Assembly (NCBI RefSeq): GCF_009923995.1
Contig: NZ_RFSK01000050.1
Location: 1-44,424 of the forward strand
Reading direction: 5' to 3'
DNA from: Janthinobacterium sp.
GTDB taxonomy: Bacteria; Pseudomonadota; Gammaproteobacteria; Burkholderiales; Burkholderiaceae_D
Length of the DNA: 44,424 nt
The notes below the pieces were generated by a model. The model did not search any database. It had not been told where the DNA came from and saw only the letters and a program-made list of their open reading frames with translations. Each line of letters begins with the position of its first letter. Positions within the stretch are counted from its first letter, which is position 1. This document shows positions 19,984-28,330 of this stretch, piece after piece. A program made the position numbers and the translations under genes.

Positions 19984-20289
19984 TTATTTTTTCGGTGCGC
20001 TCAGGCATTCCTTCATGAAGGCCTTGCGGGCATCGCCCTTCATGTCCTTGGCGTCGGCATTGCACGCCTTCATCTTGTTTTGCTGCGTCATGGCCGGTGC
20101 CGGCTTGGCGCTCAGGCATTCCTTCATGAAGGCCTTGCGTTCATCGCCTTTCTTGCCGGCGGCATCGGCATTGCAGGTGGTCATTTTTGACTGTTGCGCC
20201 GTCTTGGCGACGGGCGCCGCTTCCGGTGCGGCGGCAAAGGCGGTACCGGCAAACGCGGCGGCGATGCAGAAGGCGATTAATTGTTTCAT
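19984..20289 (-). CDS. psiF: PsiF-repeat periplasmic protein
   Basis: 101 residues. The signal peptide MKQLIAFCIAAAFAGTAFA precedes two tandem PsiF repeats: QQSKMTTCNADAAGKKGDERKAFMKECLSA and, about 31 residues later, the same pattern with QQNKMKACNADAKDMKGDARKAFMKECLSA (core KAFMKECLSA identical). Each repeat has a Cys pair. PsiF was named from phosphate-starvation induction in E. coli; its molecular role is unknown. ATG 20289 has AAGGAT upstream, and the in-frame extension to 20331 lacks family similarity. Short inverted repeats lie upstream but no complete Pho box was found. Confidence 0.88.
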   Translation of the reverse strand: MKQLIAFCIAAAFAGTAFAAAPEAAPVAKTAQQSKMTTCNADAAGKKGDERKAFMKECLSAKPAPAMTQQNKMKACNADAKDMKGDARKAFMKECLSAPKK

Positions 20290-20330
20290 GGCAAATCCTT
20301 GTAGACGCGGGCTAGGGAAGGGGACATGCA

Positions 20331-20349
20331 ATCGGCAGCAATTGCCGAT
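20331..20349. repeat. Inverted repeat upstream of the psiF-like gene
   Basis: ATCGGCA-GCAAT-TGCCGAT is a perfect 7-bp inverted repeat 42 bp before the start codon. It may be an operator or a 5'UTR hairpin. Confidence 0.4.
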
Positions 20350-20576
20350 ATGCAGAACGTAACTAACTATATGACATTTATCAACAAAATTTCCAATTGA
20401 GTGTGTCTTTTTGTTACTGCGCGGCGACTGCGCTGTCCGGCGTGCCGGCTTGTCATCGTCCGGCCGTGGCGGCCGGCCTGGAAAAGGTCGCCGGCAGGCC
20501 GTTTTTTGCTATGCTAGCGACTTTCCACCGGCCGATGCCGCTGCCTTGGCCGGCGCACCCTCAATACGGAGTTGTT

Positions 20577-21116
20577 ATGGTCTCGTTGCAAGAGCAGTTT
20601 TTAAAGGCCGGTCTGGTCGACAAGAAGAAGGTCAAGCTGGCCAACCAGGACAAGAGCAAGCAAAAGAAGGACGAGCGCAAGAGCGGCACGCAAAGTGTCG
20701 ACGAGGTGCGCCTGGCCGCGCTCGAGACGCAGCGCAAAAACGCCGAACGGGCGCGCGAATTGAACGCCCAGCGCGACGCGGCCGCCAACCAGAAGGCCAT
20801 CGTGGCGCAGATCGCGCAAATGGTGCAGAAGAACCGCCAGAGCAAGGGCAATAACGGCGACGTGCCGTACAATTTTACTTTTAACAACAAGATCGAGCGT
20901 ATCTACGTGACGGCCGCCGTGCAGGCCCATCTGGTGGCGGGCCGTCTGGTGATCGTCTGCCTCGGTGGCGCCGTGGAATTGGTGCCGCGCATCATCGCCG
21001 ACAAGATCGCCGAGCGCGACCCCGCCATCGTCGTGCGCGTGAAACAGGCCAGCACGCAAGTGGACGAGGATGATCCGTACGCGGCGTTCCAGATTCCCGA
21101 TGATTTGATGTGGTAG
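20577..21116 (+). CDS. DUF2058 domain-containing protein (YaiL-like)
   Basis: 179-residue soluble, highly charged protein of the DUF2058 family, unknown function. The N-terminus SLQEQFLKAGLVDKKKVKLA is the family hallmark, followed by a Lys/Gln/Arg-rich helical, probably coiled-coil, section (residues ~25-90) and a compact C-terminal domain (VPYNFTFNNKIERIYVTAAVQAHLVAGRLVIVCLGGAVELVP). ATG 20577 with ACGGAG upstream is chosen; the frame continues upstream to 20397 without similarity. The basic coiled-coil character would suit nucleic-acid or ribosome association, but this is inference. The gene faces the second tRNA-Phe and shares a bidirectional terminator with it. Confidence 0.88.
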   Translation: MVSLQEQFLKAGLVDKKKVKLANQDKSKQKKDERKSGTQSVDEVRLAALETQRKNAERARELNAQRDAAANQKAIVAQIAQMVQKNRQSKGNNGDVPYNFTFNNKIERIYVTAAVQAHLVAGRLVIVCLGGAVELVPRIIADKIAERDPAIVVRVKQASTQVDEDDPYAAFQIPDDLMW

Positions 21117-21201
21117 GAAGGGTTCGCCCGGCGCCTTGCGCCGGGTGAGTGCAGGGCGCTGGCCGGAAGCGGCCTGCCTGCTGGATAAGCGGCGCACAAA
21201 C

Positions 21202-21230
21202 AAAAACGCCACCCGAAGGTGGCGTTTTGC
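21202..21230. terminator. Bidirectional terminator between the DUF2058 gene and tRNA-Phe copy 2
   Basis: AACGCCACC-CGAA-GGTGGCGTT is a 9-bp stem with A residues on the left and T residues on the right; on the minus strand the loop is UUCG. It can end transcripts from both convergent genes. Confidence 0.85.
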
Positions 21231-21248
21231 TATCTACTGCTGAATTCT

Positions 21249-21324
21249 TGGTGGCCCGGGGCGGAATCGAACCACCGACACAAGGATTTTCAATCCTCTG
21301 CTCTACCGACTGAGCTACCAGGCC
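21249..21324 (-). tRNA. tRNA-Phe (anticodon GAA), copy 2
   Basis: 76 nt including CCA, identical to copy 1 at 15717-15792 and in the same orientation 5,532 bp away. Anticodon loop TTGAAAA, acceptor stem GGCCTGG/CCGGGCC. Confidence 0.97.
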
Positions 21325-21334
21325 AAGGTGGCGA

Positions 21335-21362
21335 ATTATAGCAGACCAAAATGCGAATGCAA
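21335..21362 (-). promoter_or_regulatory. Promoter of tRNA-Phe copy 2
   Basis: On the minus strand TTGCAT (21357-21362), a 16-bp spacer and a perfect TATAAT (21335-21340) lie just upstream of the tRNA 5' end. Confidence 0.75.
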
Positions 21363-21407
21363 GGGTTGGCGACGACTTTTCCCGGATTTCTTGCGGCGCC
21401 GGCCAGT

Positions 21408-21428
21408 TATTTGCCTGTGGGGCAAATA
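21408..21428. promoter_or_regulatory. Inverted repeat upstream of dkgB, candidate operator
   Basis: TATTTGCC-TGTGG-GGCAAATA is a perfect 8-bp inverted repeat 82 bp before the dkgB start. It could bind a dimeric regulator; none is encoded nearby. Confidence 0.45.
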
Positions 21429-21510
21429 TGATTTGAGGTAAACGGTATTTTTCTCAACAAAGGATGGGCGCATAGTGTGGCCATCGAAATTCACTTGAGA
21501 GGACTGCCGC

Positions 21511-22335
21511 ATGAACGCCAGCACCAACCCTATCGCCATCCCGCAAATCGGCCTGGGCACCTTCCGCCTGCAGGGCCAGGTCGTCATCGACTCCGTCACC
21601 ACGGGCCTCGACGTCGGCTACCGCCATATCGACACGGCGCAAATCTACGGCAACGAAGCCGAAGTGGGGCAGGCGATCGCCGCCAGCCCCGTGCCGCGCA
21701 GCGAGCTGTTTGTCACCACCAAGATCTGGATCGAGAACCTGCAGCGCGACAAACTCATTCCCAGCCTGAAGGACAGCCTGCGCAAGCTGCAGCTGGAGCA
21801 ACTGGACCTGACCCTGATCCACTGGCCGTCGCCGCAGGACGCCATTCCCGTCGCCGAATACATGGCGGCACTGGCGGAAGCCAAGGCGCAAGGGCTGACG
21901 AAAGCCATCGGCGTGTCGAATTTCACCAATGCGCAGCTGCGGCAAGCCATCGCCACGGTGGGCGCGTCGGAAATCGCCACGCAGCAGGTCGAGATCCACC
22001 CCTTCCTGCAGAACCGCAAGGTGGTCGATTTCGTGCGCAGCCAGGGCATCCACATCACCGCCTACATGCCGCTCGCGTATGGCAAGGTGATGGCCGATCC
22101 TGTCATCGCGGCCATTGCGGCGAAACACGGCGTGACGCCGGCGCAGGTGGCCCTGAGCTGGTCGCTGCAGCAGGGCTTTGCCGTGATTCCCTCGTCCACC
22201 AAACGCGCCAACCTGGAAGCGAACCTGCATTTCAAGCGCATCACCCTGTCGCTGGACGAGATGGCGCAGATGGCCACCCTGGAGCGCGGCGAGCGCCTGG
22301 CCAATCCGGACGGCCTGGCGCCGCAGTGGGATTGA
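21511..22335 (+). CDS. dkgB: Aldo/keto reductase, 2,5-diketo-D-gluconate reductase B type
   Basis: 274 residues, a TIM-barrel NADPH-dependent reductase closely resembling E. coli DkgB/YafB along its length ([58 protein letters not shown]; ending GLAPQWD). The catalytic tetrad is visible: Asp41 and Tyr46 in DTAQIYGNE, Lys71 in TTKIW, His104 in LIHWPSP. E. coli DkgB reduces 2,5-diketogluconate and methylglyoxal-type carbonyls. ATG 21511 has GAGAGGA upstream. The next gene begins 10 bp after the stop, so both likely form an operon of flavin/NADPH-type reductases for reactive carbonyls (inference). Confidence 0.93.
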   Translation: MNASTNPIAIPQIGLGTFRLQGQVVIDSVTTGLDVGYRHIDTAQIYGNEAEVGQAIAASPVPRSELFVTTKIWIENLQRDKLIPSLKDSLRKLQLEQLDLTLIHWPSPQDAIPVAEYMAALAEAKAQGLTKAIGVSNFTNAQLRQAIATVGASEIATQQVEIHPFLQNRKVVDFVRSQGIHITAYMPLAYGKVMADPVIAAIAAKHGVTPAQVALSWSLQQGFAVIPSSTKRANLEANLHFKRITLSLDEMAQMATLERGERLANPDGLAPQWD

Positions 22336-22345
22336 GGTGAAGACC

Positions 22346-23275
22346 ATGACTGCGATGCAGAAGCTGGGGCAGCAGGGATTGAGCATCGGCCTGGAGCTGC
22401 CGCTCGATAACGACTGGTCGTCCACGGGGCGCCAGGCGAATGCGGCATCGAGCCGCGTGCCGGGCGAGCCTGAGCTGCAACGGCATGCGGATCTGGCACG
22501 GCTGGCCGACGGCCTGGGGTTCCGCGCCCTGTGGCTGCGCGACGTGCCCCTGTACGACCCGTCGTTCGGCGACGCGGCCCAGGTCTTCGAGGTATTTACC
22601 TATCTGGGCTACCTGGCCGGCATCACGGAGAACATCTTGCTGGGCACGGCCGCCGTGGTGCTGCCGCTGCGCGAGCCGGTGCTCACCCTCAAGGCGGCGG
22701 CCAGCGTCGACCGGCTGAGCGGCGGACGCCTGTTATTGGGCGTGGCCAGCGGCGACCGGCCCGTCGAGTACCCCGTGTTCGGCCGCGACTTCGAGCAGCG
22801 CGGCGCCGCCTTCCGCGAGCAGGTGGCCATGCTGCGCGACTGGGGCGAGACGCGCCTGCCGTCCGGCATCCGCCTGCTGCCCAAGCCGGCGGCGCCCCTG
22901 CCGCTGCTGGTGGCGGGGCTGGCGCAGCAGTCGCCCGCCTGGATCGGCGCGCAGATGGATGGCTGGCTCGCCTATCCGGGCACGCCGGACGACCATGCGC
23001 GGCGCTCTGCCCAGTGGCGCGCCGTCGCCGGCGTCGACAAGCCGTATGTCAGCTTCATCCACCTGGACCTGGACGAGGATGCCGCCATGCCGCTGCAGCG
23101 CTTCCGCTTTGGCGGACGCACGGGGCGCGACGGCCTGGTCGCGGAGCTGCACGCCATGCGCGACGCCGGCGTGCGGCATATCGGCCTGCAGCTGCGGCAG
23201 AATCGTCGCCCGCTGGCCGAGACGATGCAGGAGATCGCGGAATACGTGCTGCCCGTGTTTCATGGCGCCGCTTGA
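22346..23275 (+). CDS. Luciferase-like (LLM class) flavin-dependent oxidoreductase
   Basis: 309-residue TIM-barrel flavoprotein of the luciferase-like monooxygenase superfamily, nearest to the TIGR03571 (BA3436-type) group. Visible features are LARLADGLGFRALWLRDVPLYDPSFGDAAQ near the N-terminus, NILLGTAAVVLPLREP for the flavin-binding region and DRLSGGRLLLGVASGDRPVEYPVFG, a family hallmark. The substrate is unknown; it may use FMN or F420, with FMN more likely in a betaproteobacterium. The start is set at ATG 22346 with GAGGTG six bases upstream, in preference to a GTG at 22337 that overlaps this ribosome site. Operon partner of dkgB. Confidence 0.88.
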   Translation: MTAMQKLGQQGLSIGLELPLDNDWSSTGRQANAASSRVPGEPELQRHADLARLADGLGFRALWLRDVPLYDPSFGDAAQVFEVFTYLGYLAGITENILLGTAAVVLPLREPVLTLKAAASVDRLSGGRLLLGVASGDRPVEYPVFGRDFEQRGAAFREQVAMLRDWGETRLPSGIRLLPKPAAPLPLLVAGLAQQSPAWIGAQMDGWLAYPGTPDDHARRSAQWRAVAGVDKPYVSFIHLDLDEDAAMPLQRFRFGGRTGRDGLVAELHAMRDAGVRHIGLQLRQNRRPLAETMQEIAEYVLPVFHGAA

Positions 23276-23329
23276 CCTGGGGCATGCGTCCTGTACTTCC
23301 GGACTATCTGAAAAGGGTGGGGCAAACGC

Positions 23330-23335
23330 TATAAT
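23330..23335 (+). promoter_or_regulatory. Perfect -10 element immediately before the UbiH-family gene
   Basis: TATAAT ends 6 bp before ATG 23342, so transcription would begin at or next to the start codon. The -35 region is weak (TCTGAA near 23307). Confidence 0.6.
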
Positions 23336-23341
23336 GGCCCC

Positions 23342-24580
23342 ATGAACAGTCCCAATTCCCCTACCATGCGGCGCTTCATGCACAGCCACAGCGACGTTTG
23401 CATCGTCGGCAATGGCGCCATCGCGAAAACCACGGCGCTGGCATTTGCCCAGGCAGGACAAAGCGTCACCCTGTTATGCCCGGCCAGCCCGCCCGCACCC
23501 GCGTCAGCCGCCAAGCCGGTCGAGCCCAGCTGGGATGTGCGCGTGTATGCGCTCAATCACACGGCGCACCAGCTGCTGTCGTCGCTGAAGGTGTGGGGCG
23601 CCCTGGAGGCCGACCGGGTGGCGCCCGTCGACGCCATGCTGGTCAACGGCGACGGCGCGCAGGCGGGCGGACTCGGTTTCGACGCCTACGGCGCCCATGT
23701 GGGCACGCTGGCGTGGATCGTCGAAGACCGCAACCTGGGCCAGGCACTGGACGCCGCCCTGAAGTTCGCGCAGAACGTCAACGTGGTGCAGGGCCGCGCC
23801 AGCCGCCTGGAATGGACGAACGACTCGGCCGTCGTGCACCTCGATGGCGGCGACACCATCACCTGCGCGCTGGTGGTCGGCGCCGACGGCGCCCAGTCCT
23901 GGGTGCGGGGCCAGTGCGACATCGGCCTCGATTACCGTCCGTATGGCCAGCGTGGCGTGGTCAGCAACTTTGCCTGCGAAAAGCCGCACCATGGCGCGGC
24001 ACATCAGTGGTTCACGGGCAGCGAGGGCATCGTCGCCCTGCTGCCGCTGCCGGGCGAGCGCGTTTCCCTCGTCTGGTCGGCGCCCGATGCGCTGGCCGAC
24101 ACCCTCATGTCCGAATCGGCCGACGCCCTGGCCGCCCGCCTGGCTGCCTACTGCCACGATACCTTGGGCAAGCTGACGCCGCTGCAGCCGGAGCTGGTGC
24201 GCGCATTCCCGCTGACCCTGATGCGTCCGCACGCCATGGTGGCGCCGCGCGTGGCCCTGGTGGGCGACGCCGCCCACGTGGTGCACCCGATGGCCGGCCA
24301 CGGCATGAACCTGGGCTTTGCCGACGTGGCGCAACTGGTCCGGACGGTGGCCGAACGCGAAACGCACCGCGGCATCGGCGACGAGCGCGTGCTGGCCCGC
24401 TATGCGCGCGCGCGCAAGGAAGACGTGCTGCTGATGCAGCTGGCGACCGACGGTCTGGCGCGGTTGTTCGGCGCGGATCTCGAGCCGCTGCGCGTGGTTC
24501 GCAATTTGGGATTAAACTTGCTGGATAAATTACCGGGTCTGAAGCGAAAAATGATTTCGCATGCATTGGGAAATCAGTAG
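23342..24580 (+). CDS. UbiH/UbiF-family FAD-dependent monooxygenase
   Basis: 412-residue class A flavoprotein hydroxylase of the UbiH/UbiF/VisC/COQ6 family, likely acting in ubiquinone ring hydroxylation. The N-terminal dinucleotide-binding fold is DVCIVGNGAIAKTTALAFAQAG, where the third Gly of GxGxxG is replaced (GNGAIA). The second FAD motif is ALVVGADGAQSWVR, and the third GDAAHVVHPMAGHGMNLGFADV is canonical. The start is uncertain: ATG 23342 lacks a ribosome site and sits 6 bp after TATAAT; Met9 or Met13 are alternatives, also without good sites. Which ring position it would hydroxylate cannot be told. A terminator follows. Confidence 0.88.
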   Translation: MNSPNSPTMRRFMHSHSDVCIVGNGAIAKTTALAFAQAGQSVTLLCPASPPAPASAAKPVEPSWDVRVYALNHTAHQLLSSLKVWGALEADRVAPVDAMLVNGDGAQAGGLGFDAYGAHVGTLAWIVEDRNLGQALDAALKFAQNVNVVQGRASRLEWTNDSAVVHLDGGDTITCALVVGADGAQSWVRGQCDIGLDYRPYGQRGVVSNFACEKPHHGAAHQWFTGSEGIVALLPLPGERVSLVWSAPDALADTLMSESADALAARLAAYCHDTLGKLTPLQPELVRAFPLTLMRPHAMVAPRVALVGDAAHVVHPMAGHGMNLGFADVAQLVRTVAERETHRGIGDERVLARYARARKEDVLLMQLATDGLARLFGADLEPLRVVRNLGLNLLDKLPGLKRKMISHALGNQ

Positions 24581-24634
24581 ATATCAGTGAATCTTAAGAT
24601 ATCGCTGGATAATGGTAGCAGTGAAAATTCAAGG

Positions 24635-24666
24635 TCGCCGCAGCTGGTCTGCGGCGATCGTTTTGT
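24635..24666 (+). terminator. Rho-independent terminator of the UbiH-family gene
   Basis: TCGCCGCA (24635-24642) pairs with TGCGGCGA (24650-24657), followed by TCGTTTTGTT. Confidence 0.8.
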
Positions 24667-24735
24667 TAAAGAGATAATGGCGCCGGGCTGATATGGCCGT
24701 TCTTGCCGGGCGTTCCAAGTGGAGAAGTGATAGTG

Positions 24736-25458
24736 ATGAAGATGAGCAGAATCGCATTGGTACTGGCCTCGGGCCTGATGATGTCGTGCGCCGGCGCGGA
24801 AACGCCGACGGAAGCGGGCATCAAGAAGCTGATCGAGCCGCGCCTGGGCGAAGGCGCCAAGGTCGACTCGGTCAAGGAAACCCCGTATGGCGGCCTGTAT
24901 GAAGTGCGCACGGGTGGCGACATCCTGTACACGGACAAAAATGCGCAATATCTGTTCGTTGGCCACGTCTTCGACGCCAAGACCTCGCAAGACCTGACCA
25001 AGGTGCGTCTGGACGAAGTCAACCGCATCAAGTTCTCCGACCTGCCGCTTGATTCGGCCATGAAGACCGTCAAGGGCAATGGCAAGCGCGTGATCGCCGT
25101 GTTCGAAGATCCGAATTGCGGTTATTGCAAGCGTTTCCGCCAGAACGCGCTGAAGGAAATCGATAACGTGACCGTCTACACCTTCATGTACAACATCCTG
25201 TCGCCCGATTCGATCGCCAAGTCGCGCAATATCTGGTGCTCGCCGGACCGCAACAAGGCCTGGGATGACTGGATGCTGAACGGTAAAGTGCCTGCCGCCT
25301 CGCCGGCCAACTGCGCCAACCCGCATGAGAAAATCCTGGCGCTGGGCCAGCAATTGCGCATCTCGGGCACGCCTTCGATCTTCTTTGCCGACGGCAGCCG
25401 CATTCCGGGCGCAGTCGACGCGAAAACGCTGGAACAGAAATTCTCGACCATTAAGTAA
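24736..25458 (+). CDS. dsbC: Thiol:disulfide interchange protein DsbC
   Basis: 240-residue periplasmic disulfide isomerase. The signal peptide is [20 protein letters not shown]. An N-terminal DsbC dimerisation domain ([34 protein letters not shown]) leads to a thioredoxin fold with active site CGYC (Cys128, Cys131) in [13 protein letters not shown]. The cis-Pro loop is SGTPSIFF. A second Cys pair (WCSPDR...ANCANP) matches the structural disulfide of DsbC. It rearranges wrong disulfides and is kept reduced by DsbD. ATG 24736 with GGAGAAG eight bases upstream is chosen over the longer frame at 24703. Monocistronic, with terminators on both sides. Confidence 0.93.
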   Translation: MKMSRIALVLASGLMMSCAGAETPTEAGIKKLIEPRLGEGAKVDSVKETPYGGLYEVRTGGDILYTDKNAQYLFVGHVFDAKTSQDLTKVRLDEVNRIKFSDLPLDSAMKTVKGNGKRVIAVFEDPNCGYCKRFRQNALKEIDNVTVYTFMYNILSPDSIAKSRNIWCSPDRNKAWDDWMLNGKVPAASPANCANPHEKILALGQQLRISGTPSIFFADGSRIPGAVDAKTLEQKFSTIK

Positions 25459-25486
25459 TCCGGGCTGTCGCCAGGAAGGCTGGACG

Positions 25487-25515
25487 GCGCGCCCTCGCAA
25501 GGCGCGCTTTTTTTT
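25487..25515 (+). terminator. Rho-independent terminator of dsbC
   Basis: GCGCGCC (25487-25493), loop CTCGCAA, GGCGCGC (25501-25507), then eight T residues. Confidence 0.88.
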
Positions 25516-25589
25516 GCTTTTTTTCCGCTGTCGTATCATCAAGTGTTGTTTGTCGACGCCATAACAATCCAAAGAAGGGGAAGCAGCAG

Positions 25590-26048
25590 ATGATTACCTT
25601 GAATATCAACGGACGCGACACGCAGGTCGACGCCGATCCTTCCACGCCCATCCTGTGGGCGCTGCGCGATAACCTGAACATGACGGGCACCAAATTCGGC
25701 TGCGGCATGGCCCTGTGCGGCGCCTGCACGGTGCATCTCGATGGCCAGGCCATCCGCTCGTGCATCACGCCGATTTCTTCCGTCGGCGCGCAAAAGATCA
25801 CCACCATCGAAGCGATGGAAAACGACCAGGTGGGCAAGGCCGTGCAGGCGGCGTGGGTGCGGCACGACGTGCCGCAATGCGGCTACTGTCAAAGCGGCCA
25901 GGTGATGAGCGCCACGGCACTGCTGCGCACCAACAAGTCGCCCAGCGATGCCGACATCGACGGCGCCATGAGCGGCAATATCTGCCGCTGCGGCACCTAC
26001 CAACGGATCCGCGCAGCCATCAAGGACGCGGCCAAGACCCTGGCCTGA
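25590..26048 (+). CDS. iorA: Isoquinoline 1-oxidoreductase alpha-type subunit, two [2Fe-2S] clusters
   Basis: 152 residues, the small iron-sulfur subunit of a xanthine-oxidase-family molybdenum hydroxylase. The plant-ferredoxin-type cluster is held by Cys38, Cys43 and Cys46 (CGMALCGAC) with Cys58 (RSCITP). The second, helical-bundle cluster is held by Cys97 and Cys100 (QCGYCQSGQ) and Cys132 and Cys134 (NICRCGTY). It passes electrons from the molybdenum site to an external acceptor; there is no FAD subunit nearby, as in Ior-type enzymes. AAGGGGA precedes ATG 25590. The next gene, the catalytic subunit, begins 10 bp after the stop. Confidence 0.93.
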   Translation: MITLNINGRDTQVDADPSTPILWALRDNLNMTGTKFGCGMALCGACTVHLDGQAIRSCITPISSVGAQKITTIEAMENDQVGKAVQAAWVRHDVPQCGYCQSGQVMSATALLRTNKSPSDADIDGAMSGNICRCGTYQRIRAAIKDAAKTLA

Positions 26049-26058
26049 GGAGAGCGAC

Positions 26059-28317
26059 ATGCGTATCGAATGGTTGAATCAGGAAGCATTGCAGCATGGC
26101 GGGGTGACCCTGGGCGCGGCGCTGGCAGCGGCGCCGGCGGCCGATGGCGTGTCGCGGCGCGCTTTCATGAAAGCGGGTGCGGCGGCCGGCGGCGGCCTGA
26201 TGCTGGGCTTTTTCCTGCCGGGCGCCGGCAAGCTGGCGCTGGCGGCCGAAGGCGCTCCCGCCAAGCCCGTGTACGCGCCGAACGCCTTCCTGCACATCGC
26301 TCCCGATAACACGGTGACGGTGCAGGTGAACCGGCTGGAGTTTGGCCAGGGTGTGCAAACGAGCTTGCCCATGCTGATCGCCGAGGAACTCGATGCCGAC
26401 TGGTCGACGGTGTCGGGCGCGCTGGCGCCTGCCGGCGAGCAGTACAAGGACGCGGCCTACGGCATGCAGATGACGGGCGGCTCGGGCAGCATCGCCCATT
26501 CGTTCACGCAGTACCGCGAGATTGGCGCCAAGGCGCGCGCCATGCTGGTGGCCGCCGCTGCCGCGCAGTGGAAGGTCAGTCCCGACCAGGTGCGCGCCGC
26601 CAAGGGCGTGCTGTACGGCCCCGGCGGGCAAAAGGCGACGTATGGCGAATTTGCCGACGCGGCCATGCGCCAGTCCGTACCGGCCACCGTCAAGCTGAAG
26701 GACCCGCGCGACTTCGCCATCATCGGCAAGCCCGTGAAGCGCCTGGACGCCGCCGCCAAGTCCAGCGGCAGGCAGCAGTTCGGCATCGACTTCAAGCCGC
26801 CCGGCGCCAGGGTGGCCATGGTGGCGCGTCCGCCCGTTTTTGGTGGCAAGGTGGCGAAATTCGACGCCAGCAAGGCCAAGGCCATCCCGGGCGTGCTCGA
26901 TGTGCTGGAAGTAAAGACCGACCGTGGCGGCAGCGGCGTGGCCGTCATCGCCACTGGCTACTGGCCGGCCAAGCAGGGACGCGACGCACTGGCGATCGAA
27001 TGGGACACGAGCGCCGTGGACAAGGTCAGCAGCGACAAGCAACTGGCCGATTTCAAGGCGCTGGCAAAGACGCCGGGCACGGTGGCGCGCGCATTCGACG
27101 TCTCTGCACTGGCCAGGGCGCCGAAGAAAATCGACGCCGTGTATGAGTTCCCCTACCTGGCGCACGCGCCGATGGAGCCGCTCAATTGCGTCATCGACCT
27201 GCAGGCCGACAAGTGCACGATGTGGGTGGGCTCGCAATTCCAGACGGGCGACCAGGCGGCCATCGCCGCCACTTCCGGCCTCAAGCCGGAACAGGTGACC
27301 CTGCACACGATGATGGCGGGCGGCGGCTTTGGCCGGCGCGCCGTGCCCTCGTCGGACTACGTGGTCGAAGCCGTCAACGTCGCCAAGGCGTACCGGGCGG
27401 CCGGCAAGAGCGGGCCCTTGAAGCTGATGTGGAGCCGCGAGGACGACATCAAGGGCGGCTACTACCGGCCGTCACACGTGCACCGCGCCCAGCTTGGCCT
27501 CGACGCCAAGGGGAAAATTCTTGCCTGGGACCACACCATCGTGGGCCAGTCCATCATGGCCGGCACGCCGTTCGAAGCCTTCATGGTGAAAAATGGCGTC
27601 GACGGCACCATGGTCGAAGGCATGGGCGAGCCGTACACCCTGCCGATGAAGCTGTCCGTGCATACGGCCAAGGCCAACGTGCCGGTGCTGTGGTGGCGCT
27701 CCGTCGGCTCGACGCACACGGCCTTTGTCATGGAAACCCTCATCGACGAGGCGGCGCACGTGGCGAAGATGGACCCGGTCGCCTACCGCAAGCAGCTGAT
27801 CGACGCCAAGCATACGCGCCACATCGCCGCACTGGACCTGGCCGTGGCCAAGTCCGGCTACGGCAAGAAGAAGCTGCCGAAAGGGCAGGCCTGGGGCGTG
27901 GCCATGCATGAATCGTTCAATTCCGTGGTCGCCTACGTGGTGACGGCGTCGGTGGTGGAAGGCGCGCCCAAGCTGCACCAGGTGTGGGCGGGCGTGCATT
28001 GCAACCTGGCCGTCAATCCGTTGACGATCGAGGCGCAGGTGCAGGGCGCCGCGCTGATGGCGCTGGGCATGACCATTCCCGGCGCCGCCATCACGCTCAA
28101 GGATGGCGTGGTGGAGCAGCAGAACTTCGGCGACTATCCCGTGCCGCGCATGCCCGACATGCCCGTGATCGAGGTGCACCTGGTGCCCTCGGGCGACGCG
28201 CCGACGGGCATGGGCGAGCCGGGCGTGCCGCCGCTGGCGCCCGCGTTTGCCAACGCGCTGTTCGCGCTGACGGGCAAGCGCCTGCGCAAGCTGCCGTTCG
28301 ACCTGGCGGCCGCATGA
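26059..28317 (+). CDS. iorB: Isoquinoline 1-oxidoreductase beta-type subunit, molybdopterin-binding
   Basis: 752 residues, the catalytic subunit of the molybdenum hydroxylase. It carries a twin-arginine signal (SRRAFMKAGAAAGGG) after an unusually long lead of about 30 residues, so the folded, cofactor-loaded enzyme is probably exported with IorA. Molybdopterin-binding stretches include LEFGQGVQTSLPMLIAEELD, PYLAHAPMEPLNC and MAGGGFGRRAVPSSDYV. The C-terminal GMGEPGVPPLAPAFANAL contains the conserved Glu that acts as base in this family. The substrate, an N-heterocycle or aldehyde, cannot be told. GAGGAGAG precedes ATG 26059. The order iorA-iorB-nucleotidyltransferase suggests one operon. Confidence 0.93.
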   Translation: MRIEWLNQEALQHGGVTLGAALAAAPAADGVSRRAFMKAGAAAGGGLMLGFFLPGAGKLALAAEGAPAKPVYAPNAFLHIAPDNTVTVQVNRLEFGQGVQTSLPMLIAEELDADWSTVSGALAPAGEQYKDAAYGMQMTGGSGSIAHSFTQYREIGAKARAMLVAAAAAQWKVSPDQVRAAKGVLYGPGGQKATYGEFADAAMRQSVPATVKLKDPRDFAIIGKPVKRLDAAAKSSGRQQFGIDFKPPGARVAMVARPPVFGGKVAKFDASKAKAIPGVLDVLEVKTDRGGSGVAVIATGYWPAKQGRDALAIEWDTSAVDKVSSDKQLADFKALAKTPGTVARAFDVSALARAPKKIDAVYEFPYLAHAPMEPLNCVIDLQADKCTMWVGSQFQTGDQAAIAATSGLKPEQVTLHTMMAGGGFGRRAVPSSDYVVEAVNVAKAYRAAGKSGPLKLMWSREDDIKGGYYRPSHVHRAQLGLDAKGKILAWDHTIVGQSIMAGTPFEAFMVKNGVDGTMVEGMGEPYTLPMKLSVHTAKANVPVLWWRSVGSTHTAFVMETLIDEAAHVAKMDPVAYRKQLIDAKHTRHIAALDLAVAKSGYGKKKLPKGQAWGVAMHESFNSVVAYVVTASVVEGAPKLHQVWAGVHCNLAVNPLTIEAQVQGAALMALGMTIPGAAITLKDGVVEQQNFGDYPVPRMPDMPVIEVHLVPSGDAPTGMGEPGVPPLAPAFANALFALTGKRLRKLPFDLAAA

Positions 28318-28330
28318 CGGCAGCGGTGTC

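Noticed and set aside
20341..20400. Pho box upstream of the psiF-like gene
   Set aside because: Only one TGTCAT-like half is seen (ATGTCATATAG on the minus strand); the second half does not fit the PhoB consensus.
21127..21145. Hairpin CCCGGCGC-CTT-GCGCCGGG as terminator of the DUF2058 gene
   Set aside because: No T run follows; the bidirectional terminator at 21202-21230 is a better candidate.
15717..21324. Genomic island or integrative element between the two tRNA-Phe genes
   Set aside because: No integrase, phage or mobilisation gene lies between them, base composition matches the flanks, and both tRNAs are full-length with their own promoters; duplication is the simpler reading.
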